DNA of 64,000 nt from Lepturacanthus savala (Eukaryota; Chordata; Actinopteri; Scombriformes; Trichiuridae). Shown piece after piece: positions 41,501 through 48,000 of this stretch. Under the pieces are notes generated by a model. It was not told the origin of the DNA. It saw only the letters and a program-made list of their open reading frames with translations, and ran no database searches. The position numbers were made by a program, and so were the translations under genes. Each line of letters opens with the position of its first letter. The stretch's first letter is position 1. Location: positions 10,453,690 to 10,517,689 of the forward strand of contig CM060463.1 in the NCBI GenBank assembly GCA_030544235.1, given 5' to 3'.

Positions 41501-44500
41501 AGCTCCGGGGCGCGGCCCAGATCCAGGTCTACTGGCACTGTGATGTTGCACAACCTGAGACGAGGCTGGCAGCTTTTTCTGTGGCTGAGGAAAGCCTGCT
41601 CACGTTTAGCTGTTCTTTCTTTTGCACTTTTTCCTTTGATATGTCTCTTTTCTACTTCTTCTTCTTCCTCGTCGTCACCTATCTCAACATAATCCTCCGA
41701 TGAGACACACTCCAGTTGCTCATCATCTTCCTTAGGGCAGAGGGAGTCATCAATATCAGCATACTCATCTGCTGACTCGCCGTCTTTTGCTTTATCTTTG
41801 TTAGTCCCTGCTTCAGTTTCAGCCTGTTCAGAGAGGCCTTCCTTGTTCTCTAGCTTGTCCACATCATCAGATGACACATAAAAAGGCTCCGGGTTGGAAG
41901 CACCTTGCGTTTGCAGTTCATTTGACGGTTTGTCATCAGTATCATCATCAGCCCACTCAGGATCAGCAGTGCCAGCCATATTTGACGGTAGAGCTTCAAT
42001 GACAGAATAAGGCCCGAACACGTCCTCAGTGCTGGATGTGAATCGAAAACAGCCAGAGACGTCCTTTGTGGCACGTTCCGGTTGCCACACCTCTGTTTCA
42101 GCTGGGTCACATGACTCACATGTATCACTAGCATCATCTGTGGGGCCAATCACATCATAGGGATACTCCTCAGTTACAGTTGGAAGCACATTGAATCCAA
42201 ATGCAAATCCTCCAGCTTCCAGCTCAGTCTCATCTGGGAGTAAGTCACTTTGTTCACTGTCTGCTTCATTAAGACCAGTATCATTGACCTTGTCACCATG
42301 ACTGAGTGACTGTATTTGATCAAAGTTTTGTTCTTCTAAAAGTTCATCTGAGGTTCCTGGAAGATCATTGGGTATTTCAGTGTTTTCACTAAAACCCTGT
42401 TCCTCCTCCTCTCCCGCTTTATCCTCCTTTTCAGTTGCAGGAAGTGAAGGCGTAGATGTATTCTCATCATCTCTGTGGTTGCCACCTTCAGGGTGGTTCA
42501 AGCCATTATCAGTGCATTCATCCTCAGTGGTGTCTACAATAGAACCATCATCTGCTTTGACTGTGTCCTCAGAGCCAATGCTGTCTCCCTCACCATCATT
42601 GTCATTCAATATCTCCCTGTTGTCTCCCTCTATTTCTTCTTCTACTATGTCATTAATCCCATCCTCCTCACTTTTCTCCTCATTGTCCCGGTTCTCCTCA
42701 ACCATCTCATGAAGATCCTCCGCCTCCCTATCAGAGTGAGCCAGGTCTCCGTTACTGAGGATCTGCAGGGAACACAGCTCCCCTTGTGGGTGAGGCTCAT
42801 ACAAGGGTCTAGGCTTGGGGGCAACAGGAGGCTTTGGACCACAAACCGGGGGACAAGGCCTTGACATCAGCTTGGCCTGCACTTTGTTGGTCAGATGACT
42901 GCGGACCTTTGGTCTGGGGACTTGCAGAGGATTTTGAAAACCTATACAAAGAGAGTAGAATACAATGAAACAGCTGTTGACGTCACACAAGTCACATTTT
43001 TTTTTAACTGGCTACATAAGGATACAAATGCAGATACTGTTACTGTATAATATGCACAGAGGAAGCAAAGTCCTGTACAGTAGTCAGTGACATGCAGAAT
43101 GATGCAGGGGACATTATCAGCAGGAAAAACAATAGAGCCACAGGGTACTTAGAGGAGGAACAATAACATCTCCCTGTCTGGGAAATGACACATGCAGGTC
43201 GGAGCCTTATAACAGAATTGGATTTAACAACTGATTTGTTCACTTTATTCAAAACTTTAAAAAATGATTTGCTGTTTTACACTCAACAAAATGTGTTATG
43301 TTCTTTGAAATAGGAACATTAAAACATATTTATTATGTATACATCAGAATTTAGACACTGCTTTTTGCTCAACATTTAGTCAAGTGTTAAAATTGTGCAG
43401 TCATTAAAGAGGACTGCTTATGATATAGAATTGTCATGAAACACACCCATACTTAACAAAGTGTGTACACCCTTTGTCTCTTCCTGTTATTTAGTACCTG
43501 CCCTGACGCACATCCTATTAAACCCTGTGTGCACTCTGGCTATCTCTGTGTTCGCAATGCTTTTTCTCTTTCTGCCAGTGGGTCTGCCTGTCTCCTGCTT
43601 TTTCTACAAACGTGTTATATATCTTTGGATCCACAAAATGTCACCATGCTCTTTCTTTTAAGAATTCCGGGTTTCATTAACTCTTCTTGAAGGACTTCAC
43701 ACACAGGATGTCCACGGGTGGGAAGGACATTAACAGCATGGCCCCCCATCACTCCTCATGAACCTCTCTAGGATTACACATTTTCACAACACAAATGGAC
43801 TTCCTTCTCGTCATTCTTCCCCAATTCTCACGAAACATACTCACACTGCCTCACGCCCACACACACTTTTTTTTTTCGTGAAAAGGTCCTTTGAGTACGT
43901 CAAAGAACAATAAAACTGGAAGAGAAAACAAGGGTCCCAGTCTGACAAAGCACCCAACTGCAAACAACAGGATATGAATTATGCAACAAGAATTCAATTA
44001 AAACAAATGTTTGAAAAACAAAGGAAGAGATAGACACTGGGACCTTGGCCGTGCCAATCTCACAGGATATGATTTCAGACTGCATCCTCATCATGACATG
44101 TCACTCGTCAAACCAAAACAATATGTGTAAAATCTAAATTGATGCTGAAATAGACTTTATTGTTAAAAATCCTCTTTGTCAATTAACAAAGTCAACAAAG
44201 TCAAACCACAAACACAATGCATATTTCACAACTCCTTTCATTTGAATATTGATTTATATGCAGGACACATAATTTGCAGGACAGGTGACCTTCTCTGTCC
44301 ACCCTCACAGACATAGATTATAATCCGAGATCTATCCCTACATCACTAATCCCAGGACACAACATTTTCTTAGGGAGCTCCATTAAAAGCAACTTCATTG
44401 AGACTCGTCTTAATCCTTAGCTGGATTTAAGATGACTCCAGATTCCTTTAAACGAATCCATCTCACAAAAAAAATGTTTGTTTTTGTAAAAACTTGCATT

Positions 44501-44841
44501 TTAATTGCATTATTTTAATCTATTGATCTGTTGTGTCATTGTTCAGAGGGAGTGATTAATTGCAAACACTTTTATAGGCTGCTTTAGATCGCATTGATTT
44601 CAAGTTGTACCTTACAATATGTAAAATAATAGTCCTGACGACAATAACATTATTTTTAAATATTAAAAAAATATATTAAAAATTAACCCCTTACTCTCCC
44701 CCGCGCGCACACGCGCACTTACACACCCAACAAACAAACACACACACTCACGCGGTCTGATTTATTAGCAATAAAATGTTTAAAGTTTGCACTCTGATCT
44801 CGTAACGAAAGCCAGAAGATTTACCACCGACCTGCATTCAT
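17808..44841 (-). CDS. fgd5: FGD5: FYVE, RhoGEF and PH domain-containing protein 5 (21 coding exons, complete)
   Basis: Join on the minus strand, 5' to 3': 44841-44832, 42941-40232, 35395-35278, 34317-34259, 33898-33868, 31071-30920, 30283-30127, 26219-26129, 25417-25367, 25156-25098, 24359-24288, 24112-24044, 21208-21125, 21025-20946, 20836-20740, 20602-20465, 20077-19975, 19873-19737, 19305-19177, 18824-18670, 17844-17808. Total 4539 nt, 1512 residues plus TAG; every boundary is AG/GT and every phase joins. Seen: an acidic N-terminal region with a PKPPVAPKPRP start, DH about 947-1146, PH1 about 1171-1280, FYVE about 1295-1360 and PH2 about 1410-1505. Family knowledge: FGD proteins are Cdc42-specific exchange factors, and FGD5 acts in endothelial cells and angiogenesis. 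The identity rests on remembered human FGD5 motifs such as YVPETVPEETG, SFKRFLAL, SDYENIPAMNSDYENI and HVMMCMNC. FGD6 and FGD1-4 lack these N-terminal motifs. The sequence does not tell me which of the two possible teleost copies (fgd5a or fgd5b) this is. Confidence 0.95.
18509..18580 (+). tRNA. tRNA-Glu (anticodon CTC)
   Basis: A 72-nt cloverleaf. The acceptor stem TCCCTGG pairs with the 3' end TCAGGGA, followed by discriminator A. The A box is TGGTCTAGTGG, the B box GGTTCGATTCC. The anticodon arm CGGCG-CTCTCAC-CGCCG places CTC at positions 34-36. A TTTT terminator lies at 18586-18589. The gene sits in the last fgd5 intron on the opposite strand. No CCA is encoded, as normal for eukaryotes. 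Confidence 0.96.
18670..18824 (-). CDS. fgd5: fgd5 exon 20 (second PH domain)
   Basis: 155 nt, residues 1450-1500 plus two bases: DKVASESLPLQGFTVKL... to ...FHLYHKKTLYYTFRADDPHTAR. Acceptor TTTCTGCAG, donor GCAG|GTCAGC. It matches human DTVALESMPLLGFTI...FHLYHKKTLFYSFKAEDTNSAQR. Confidence 0.93.
19177..19305 (-). CDS. fgd5: fgd5 exon 19 (second PH domain, start)
   Basis: 129 nt in phase 0, residues 1407-1449: VSLGVEGSTISGSLQRRKKS, then KRKWKRLWFLLKDKVLYTFT ARE. Acceptor GTTCCCCAG, donor GAG|GTGAGG. It matches human GEGSAISGYLSRCKRGKRHWKKLWFVIKGKVLYTY. The RRKKSKRKWKR basic strand is the likely lipid-binding face. Confidence 0.93.
19518..19589 (+). tRNA. tRNA-Glu (anticodon CTC), second copy
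   Basis: Its 72-nt body is identical to the copy at 18509-18580, with all arms and both internal promoter boxes intact. It lies in the fgd5 intron between exons 18 and 19, antisense to the host gene. The flanks differ from those of the first copy. Only TTT follows closely (19594-19596), and the first TTTT is near 19663, so termination may be leaky. No intron is present. Confidence 0.95.
19737..19873 (-). CDS. fgd5: fgd5 exon 18 (linker between FYVE and PH2)
   Basis: 137 nt, residues 1361-1406. Serine-rich linker including SRPLSAVFQSLQPPSLWKSR, matching human FSSVFQSINPSTFKKQKK. Acceptor TCCATATAG, donor CAG|GTAACA. The linker is less conserved than its neighbours, but the phase and flanking peptides fix it. 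Confidence 0.88.
19975..20077 (-). CDS. fgd5: fgd5 exon 17 (FYVE zinc finger, second half)
   Basis: 103 nt, residues 1327-1360. VVCRACSRNRYPLKYLKDRM leads into AKVCDHCYTELRKR. The remaining zinc ligands are Cys1329, Cys1332, Cys1350 and Cys1353. The usual RVC is KVC, again as in human. Acceptor CTGAGCAG, donor AGAG|GTGAAT. Confidence 0.94.
20465..20602 (-). CDS. fgd5: fgd5 exon 16 (FYVE zinc finger, first half)
   Basis: 138 nt in phase 0, residues 1281-1326. It contains LVPVSHVMMCMNCTSDFSLT and RRHHCNACGK. Zinc ligands visible here are Cys1305, Cys1308, Cys1321 and Cys1324, with the basic RRHHC patch at 1317-1321. The canonical N-terminal WxxD of phosphatidylinositol 3-phosphate-binding FYVE domains is replaced by VSHV, as in human FGD5 (VTHV). 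Confidence 0.94.
20740..20836 (-). CDS. fgd5: fgd5 exon 15 (end of first PH domain)
   Basis: 97 nt, residues 1248-1280. GEREDWFHTLSRAI carries the invariant Trp of the C-terminal PH helix; it then runs into ADHAAGLCTFGGPCSE. Acceptor TTTTCTCAG, donor GAG|GTAAGA. Human has CAERDEWYGCLSRAL here; the stretch after the helix is poorly conserved. Confidence 0.92.
20946..21025 (-). CDS. fgd5: fgd5 exon 14 (first PH domain)
   Basis: 80 nt, residues 1222-1247 plus two bases: VSKPVLDNVQNCLRIEVSDI to TITLSA. Acceptor CACAATCAG, donor CCAG|GTGAGC. It aligns with human VSRPVMEKVPYALKIETSESCLMLSA. Confidence 0.92.
21125..21208 (-). CDS. fgd5: fgd5 exon 13 (first PH domain)
   Basis: 84 nt in phase 0, residues 1194-1221, from MNDIMLYTYPQQDGKYRLKN to LSGMK. 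Acceptor CTCCATCAG, donor AAG|GTAGAT. It is nearly identical to human MNDVLLYTYPQKDGKYRLKN. Confidence 0.93.
23321..23655. mobile_element. Foldback repeat copy in fgd5 intron 12
   Basis: The left arm begins GTTAGCTTAGCATCAAGACT and continues with AACAAAATCTGCC and CTAATTAACACGTTATAT. The right part returns as inverted pieces: ATATAAGGTGGTAATTAG, CTGGCTAGCTGTTTCC. The pattern matches a widespread teleost foldback repeat as I remember it. This copy is shortened in the middle. No coding capacity. Confidence 0.6.
23898..23975. repeat. Hairpin-forming repeat fragment
   Basis: GGGGACCCCCTGG and CCTTGGGGGTCCC (about 35 bp apart) are inverted, followed by TTCTGGAACCACTGTTTC. It resembles the 'gaaccactg' end of a common teleost repeat. 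Lies in fgd5 intron 12. Confidence 0.35.
24044..24112 (-). CDS. fgd5: fgd5 exon 12 (first PH domain, beta-1/beta-2)
   Basis: 69 nt in phase 0, residues 1171-1193: MFVKEGTLMKVSRKSRQPRHLFL. Acceptor TTTCGGCAG, donor CTG|GTAATA. The basic KVSRKSRQPRH strand pair is the usual phosphoinositide-facing edge of a PH domain. Human has FLKEGTLMKVTGKNRRPRHLFL. Confidence 0.92.
24288..24359 (-). CDS. fgd5: fgd5 exon 11 (DH-PH1 junction)
   Basis: 72 nt in phase 0, residues 1147-1170: ENLLRLVHIEYSMKGKRDLL KHGR. Acceptor CCTCCTCAG, donor AGG|GTGAGC. It matches human ENLQKLVHIEHSVRGQGDLLQPGR. The AG-rich microsatellite-like tract beside it (24360-24500) is intronic. Confidence 0.92.
25098..25156 (-). CDS. 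fgd5: fgd5 exon 10 (last DH helix)
   Basis: 59 nt, residues 1127-1146: AALVIVSEVADQANDNLKQG. Acceptor TGTTGCAG, donor GGGG|GTGAGT. It matches human GALSLISKVTDRANDSMEQG, the final helix of the DH domain that packs against PH1. Confidence 0.92.
25367..25417 (-). CDS. fgd5: fgd5 exon 9 (DH domain, DYLNNLSPDSKEYEDTQ)
   Basis: 51 nt. It completes Asp1110 and encodes YLNNLSPDSKEYEDTQ to 1126. Acceptor CCCTCCAG, donor CAAG|GTAAAC. It is nearly identical to human DYLNNLCPDSAEYDNTQ, the conserved loop after the main DH helix. Confidence 0.92.
25571..25940. mobile_element. MITE-like repeat in fgd5 intron 8
   Basis: It starts GTTAAAGGATGAGTTCACAA and contains GAACATTAGAAGATATCTTC. An internal inverted pair, GATGAGTCAAATCAAGTAGA (25801-25820) and CCACTTGATGTGACT (25921-25935), gives a hairpin with a loop of about 95 bases. 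These motifs recur in teleost genomes from memory. It lies between exons 8 and 9 and has no ORF. Confidence 0.5.
26129..26219 (-). CDS. fgd5: fgd5 exon 8 (DH domain, LKHQLLQVIVRVLQYRMLLT)
   Basis: 91 nt, residues 1080-1109 plus one base. Acceptor TTTGCAG, donor ACAG|GTAATG. LKHQLLQVIVRVLQYRMLLT is the signature DH helix found in all Dbl-family exchange factors (human FGD5 AKHRLLRVVQRLFQYQVLLT). Confidence 0.93.
26220..30126 (-). other. fgd5: fgd5 intron 7 (3.9 kb)
   Basis: Contains the three CA blocks at 26753-27082 and otherwise unique AT-rich sequence. Exons 7 and 8 join in phase 0 without further exons. Confidence 0.85.
26753..27082 (+). repeat. Three CA microsatellite blocks in fgd5 intron 7
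   Basis: (CA)n runs at 26753-26834, 26911-26989 and 27042-27082, separated by unique sequence. All three lie between exons 7 and 8. Confidence 0.92.
30127..30283 (-). CDS. fgd5: fgd5 exon 7 (DH domain)
   Basis: 157 nt, residues 1028-1079: EESPRVVDVILSRREDFGVF... to ...AFASIVRKFE. Acceptor CTGTTTAG, donor GAG|GTAAGA. It matches human ESQQKVADVFLAREQGFDHH... of the DH domain, with the conserved exchange-factor pattern in which a tyrosine-containing helix (DTYISEYDRS) replaces HATHILQFDR. Confidence 0.92.
30920..31071 (-). CDS. fgd5: fgd5 exon 6 (DH domain)
   Basis: 152 nt, residues 977-1026 plus two bases of Trp1027: DFRSAVAEAVDEVGEPVLEE... to ...ILTELEEHISQW. It follows a T15 pyrimidine tract and TGTGTAG acceptor, and ends at CAGTG|GTAAGAG. 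It aligns with human DFHGAVMRALDD...ILEELEERLSNW. Confidence 0.92.
31990..32016 (+). repeat. CA microsatellite (fgd5 intron 5)
   Basis: Uninterrupted (CA)n of about 13 units. Confidence 0.85.
33868..33898 (-). CDS. fgd5: fgd5 exon 5 (31-nt DH microexon)
   Basis: Only 31 nt, encoding HVSTLKYLQE (967-976) after completing Leu966. Acceptor TTTTCCAG, donor GAG|GTAGGA. The phase fits on both sides, and the peptide aligns with human YVEMLQHLNL of the DH domain. Skipping it would shift the frame. It is too short to show up as an isolated open frame. Confidence 0.88.
34259..34317 (-). CDS. fgd5: fgd5 exon 4 (start of DH/RhoGEF domain)
   Basis: 59 nt, residues 947-965 plus two bases of Leu966: IDGRSRAFYVAKELVDSER. 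It corresponds to human EGQSRALVIAQELLSSEKAY, the first helix of the DH domain. The donor is ACT|GTGAGT, with T rather than G at the last exon base, offset by a perfect GTGAGT. Confidence 0.92.
34994..35054 (+). repeat. GT microsatellite (fgd5 intron 3)
   Basis: (GT)n of about 28 units with one TAT break, ending in a G run. It explains the His/Thr run in the overlapping minus-strand frame. Confidence 0.9.
35278..35395 (-). CDS. fgd5: fgd5 exon 3 (acidic linker before the DH domain)
   Basis: 118 nt, residues 908-946, starting AYTEPFPLNP and containing SEEEEGVGEQ. Acceptor TTTTGGCAG, donor CAG|GTGAGC. It matches human FGD5 SAYTEPYK...SSEEED, just ahead of the DH domain. The split Ser codon (AG|C) joins exon 2 exactly. 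Confidence 0.92.
36018..36077 (+). repeat. CA microsatellite with GCATGCATGCGCGC centre
   Basis: Two (CA)n arms around GCATGCATGCGCGC, in fgd5 intron 2. Confidence 0.85.
37200..37260. promoter_or_regulatory. ETS/FOX site cluster in fgd5 intron 2 (enhancer candidate)
   Basis: TTTCCTGTAAACA at 37207-37219 places an ETS core directly beside a forkhead core (minus strand TGTTTACAGGAAA). More ETS cores follow: GGAAG at 37228-37232 and ACTTCC at 37247-37252. The block is GC-rich, unlike the intron around it. Combined FOX and ETS sites are known in endothelial enhancers and FGD5 is endothelial, but function here is inference. Confidence 0.3.
38480..38566 (+). repeat. TA microsatellite (fgd5 intron 2)
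   Basis: (TA)n of about 30 units followed by broken TATA runs. Self-complementary, so cruciform-prone. Confidence 0.9.
40232..42941 (-). CDS. fgd5: fgd5 coding exon 2 (large acidic N-terminal exon)
   Basis: This 2710-nt exon encodes residues 4-907. The acceptor is TTTGTATAG and the donor is AAAG|GTATAG. Residues 39-49 (PKPPVAPKPRP) are proline-rich and look like an SH3 ligand. Residues about 60-510 are extremely Glu/Asp-rich and of low complexity. Then come YVPETVPEETG (558-568), a serine-rich stretch, a basic KKKSSFKRFLAL patch near 712 and an RSSRSSSESSHHGPGR segment. Near the end are two DYENI motifs (Tyr841, Tyr851) and YVDM (Tyr886). The whole N-terminus in one giant exon matches the known layout of mammalian FGD5. 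An open frame continues past both splice sites into the introns, but those extensions (MCDVNSC... and YSKILLNL...) have no family support. Confidence 0.96.
42942..44831 (-). other. fgd5: fgd5 intron 1 (1.9 kb)
   Basis: AT-rich and without recognisable repeats apart from a short T run near 43870. It separates the 10-nt coding exon 1 from the giant exon 2. Confidence 0.7.
44832..44841 (-). CDS. fgd5: fgd5 coding exon 1 (start codon, Met-Asn-Ala)
   Basis: Ten coding bases, ATGAATGCAG, followed by donor GTCGGT. The context CCCACCATGA is a strong Kozak match. The split Gly codon (G|GT) joins in frame to exon 2, giving MNAGFQNPLQVPRPK. A second possible donor a few bases downstream (GTAAAT) would shift the frame, so it is not used here. 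The alternative start is Met29 inside exon 2, which aligns better with the human start MFRGPKPP. No stop separates the exon 2 acceptor from Met29, so both starts remain open. Confidence 0.7.
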
Positions 44842-44997
44842 GGTGGGACATCATCATCCACGGGAAGCGGCTATTCTCCTCATTTTCTCCCTCACGCGCA
44901 GCGACCGTGTCCGTCCGAATGACGCGGAAACTTAATCCAAATACAAAATCAAGTTGTAGAGGGGGAGTTGCAGAACATGTCGTCTTTTCTTTCTTTC

Positions 44998-45030
<33 letters not shown>
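44842..45030 (-). promoter_or_regulatory. fgd5: fgd5 5' UTR and TATA-like promoter candidate
   Basis: A minus-strand TATAAAAA lies at 45025-45018 and runs directly into a long A tract (45022 to about 45001). A start about 30 nt downstream would fall near 44990, giving a 5' UTR of about 150 nt ending at the strong Kozak ATG at 44841. A short upstream ORF lies within it (44978-44949). Further non-coding exons upstream cannot be excluded. Confidence 0.4.
44985..45022 (+). repeat. Poly(T) tract at the fgd5 promoter
   Basis: T-rich tract with CTTT units leading into more than 20 T. On the minus strand it is the A tract directly following the TATA-like motif. Confidence 0.85.
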
Positions 45031-48000
45031 TCTCCAGTGGAAGTGGACTTGCGGAAGGCGCCTCCTGTTCGCAGAGCGGCAGCTGTGCCTTCAGCCGCCG
45101 TGCATCTCCAGTGCTGATGCTACAGTAACTGCTGCGCTCCTGTGTGGAAACGGGAGGTGCAGCTTGGAGCTTCCTGAGGCAGGACTACACGGAGGGAAAA
45201 CCAAACCCACTCTCAAGCTACATGTTTCTTTTTTTTATGCAATGCACAGAATTATTATATCTTTGCTACTGTGGAAGTTGTTTTTTTTGCGCATAATAAT
45301 CAGTCCGTTTATGTTTTTGTGTCAGGATCCTGCTCCACAGATGTGCAGCATACTCTGCAGCAATAAGGACTAAAGTTTAGAAAAGCCAAACCCTCTTAGA
45401 CGTTATTAGTATTTCTTTGGTGATGATGGGGATCTTAATGTATGGCAATAGTGGCATTTGTTCAAATATAATCTGGCCATGTTTTGGTGCTCCTGGCACA
45501 TGTTTAAGATAACAGAAAGTTAGGACGCGCACAGATCCATGAACTACTGAACTGTGTCAGGTTACAGTCTTTAACTTTGTACTGATTATGCGGGCTAACG
45601 AGGGGATTACGCAGTTTGTATCAAATATTCCTTCTCGCTGGTTTCCCCCAGCAATGTTTTGCTCATGGATTATTTCCTGAAACAGAGCGGTGCATAGAAA
45701 AAGTTCCTAAAAGCGGTTTCTCTAGGACACCAAAGCTTTTGCTATTGGCCCGGGCTTCCTGGCCCGGCAACTGTTGCATGATTGAATGAATGCAACCCTT
45801 TAAAACCCCTCTTCATAACAGGAAACCGCTCTCCCTGTTTCCTGCACAACAGGCAACACTTCCTTAGCAACAGATGGGAAAGGTTGGCGGTGTTAACCCC
45901 TTAGGTAACATCCAACAGGGCTGATTGACTGGTGCTGAGCAGAGCCCGATGGTTCGAGGAACTGGCAAACTTTCACCATGCCTCAGCGCGGGGGACTCGT
46001 GGCGGGCTTTCAAGGACAGAGACACCTTGTGCAATACAGGGGGAGGCCCGGGACCATCGCCCACTTGGGTCCTTTGATTGAACTCCTCGAACGCCTACAC
46101 ATTGGGATGGGAATAGCCTACCTCCACCCCCGCCCCTTCTCCTCTGCACACTTGAAGGTCAAACGATGCAACAAGACCTCTGGGATTTTTTTTACAGCAG
46201 AATTTAAGTGGAAAGTGATCGAATAGAGAAGCACAATAAAGGAATCACCTCCACCGTATCGCCACAGGGCTCTGGTTGCGGCGGCTGCAGCAGCATACAG
46301 AGCCATACATTATACACACAGCAAAAGTCCCATTCCAGATGGTTTGGTGCGCTGCTGCAGGTGCAAAGCTCTATCAGTCTCACAGAGGAGGTTGGAGAGT
46401 GTGCATGTCATAATCAGCTCATGTTATCTTTGCACTTGCATGAAGGGGATCTCATTTAAAGAACCAATGTTTTGGTGCGGCGAATTATTAAGCACGTCAC
46501 TAAAAAGGATATAAAATATGGAATAATTGCTGTGCAATCGCTGTGTTTGCTGCAGCAATTGAGCTGTTTATTTGAGCAAATAGGATGCTGAGTAATGTAT
46601 TTTGCAACATGCTGCAGCAAAACAATTAAATCACTGTGACTCAGTTGTTTTGCCCCCACTTGTTACAATGTGATACTGTAATAACCATTATGGAGTGTTG
46701 AAGCCAAGACTTTTTTTTTTTTTTTTAATGTGTCAGTAGTAGCACATTTATAGCTGCCATAACCTTTTGTTTTTGAGTTGGATGCCTAAAGATAGCTCCT
46801 GTCTGGACTTTTGGCAGTGCCAAATGGATTTCTCATGAGTATTCTATTCACAATTGCAACATCTGACCTTTTTTTTTTTTCGGTTTCATTTGTCCAAAAT
46901 ATGTTTTGCTTCTGCAGGGTGTGCAAATAGATCCTGTCAAGAGTATTGTGTCATCGGGCTGCAGAAAAGAATGGCTTTCTGAGTAAATATCCCTCCAGAT
47001 GTGGCACAGACGGTCAAAACATGTTTTTGGACAGAGGACACAAATTTCCTGGACCGCCTGTAGCTGTGTGCCGCGCTCTGTCACCCCACCTGGAACAACG
47101 ACTTGACTGGAGCAGAAAAAGGGGGAATGGTGATATTAGGAAAAACATGCTGTAGTAGCAGGGAACACTCCACTCTGCTGCACACACCGCGCCAAACAGG
47201 AAAGGGATCAGGGAAAGGGGTCAGCAACTTGTTCCCAGAGCTGAGACAATCCATAACACCTGCTTTGCCAGCGAGTGGACACTGGGCTGAATGGATGTGG
47301 TCAGTGTTTTTATTCCCCACTGACATGTGACATCACGCTTTAATGCTGCTGATTACTGGAAAGCACAAGCTCTGTTTTTTTTTTTTTTCCCCATTATTGC
47401 ACCATGTGTTCCTGCGATTCATTAATGTATGTCAGTGGCAGGTTTGCTACGGGATTCATTTCTAAAAAAAGAGGGCGTTTAATCATGCCGATATGCAAAC
47501 GAGCTGTAGTGTATTAGGTTCAGGTATTGATTTATGTGGTGCTCAAATACAATCAGGTAGAGGTCTTTCACTCTTTAAAATGACCCAAACACCTTTGTAA
47601 TTGCATTGCAGAGTGTTTGACTGGTGTAATGGATCAAATCACTATTGACATGTTTTATTGATTCCCAACCAGTAAAGACCGCAGCGGTCTTCTGAGACTT
47701 GTGTGTTTGCCCCGAGCTTTAGATTCTGATTAAGAGACTTCAGATGAGGCAATATGTATATAGCAGGATGACAGACTCCATTAAAGGAAGCACAGAGATT
47801 AATTTAGAGGTACAATGGGGTTCAGTTGCTGACGAGATAGATACGCGCGCAGAACCTCATCAATGTGGATAAACTCAGCTGTATTTATACATAGAAATAG
47901 ATAAATAGAACATAAACATAGAATAAAAGAAAACTCTCTTGTCGCCTGTGTATACTCCGCACTTACAACAATTTAAAGCCGGGAACACACATGTGCACAC

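Noticed and set aside
42368..42864. Plus-strand frames of 114 and 129 residues
   Set aside because: They are antisense to the Glu/Asp-rich part of fgd5 exon 2; their Ser/Val-rich composition follows from the GAA/GAT codons.
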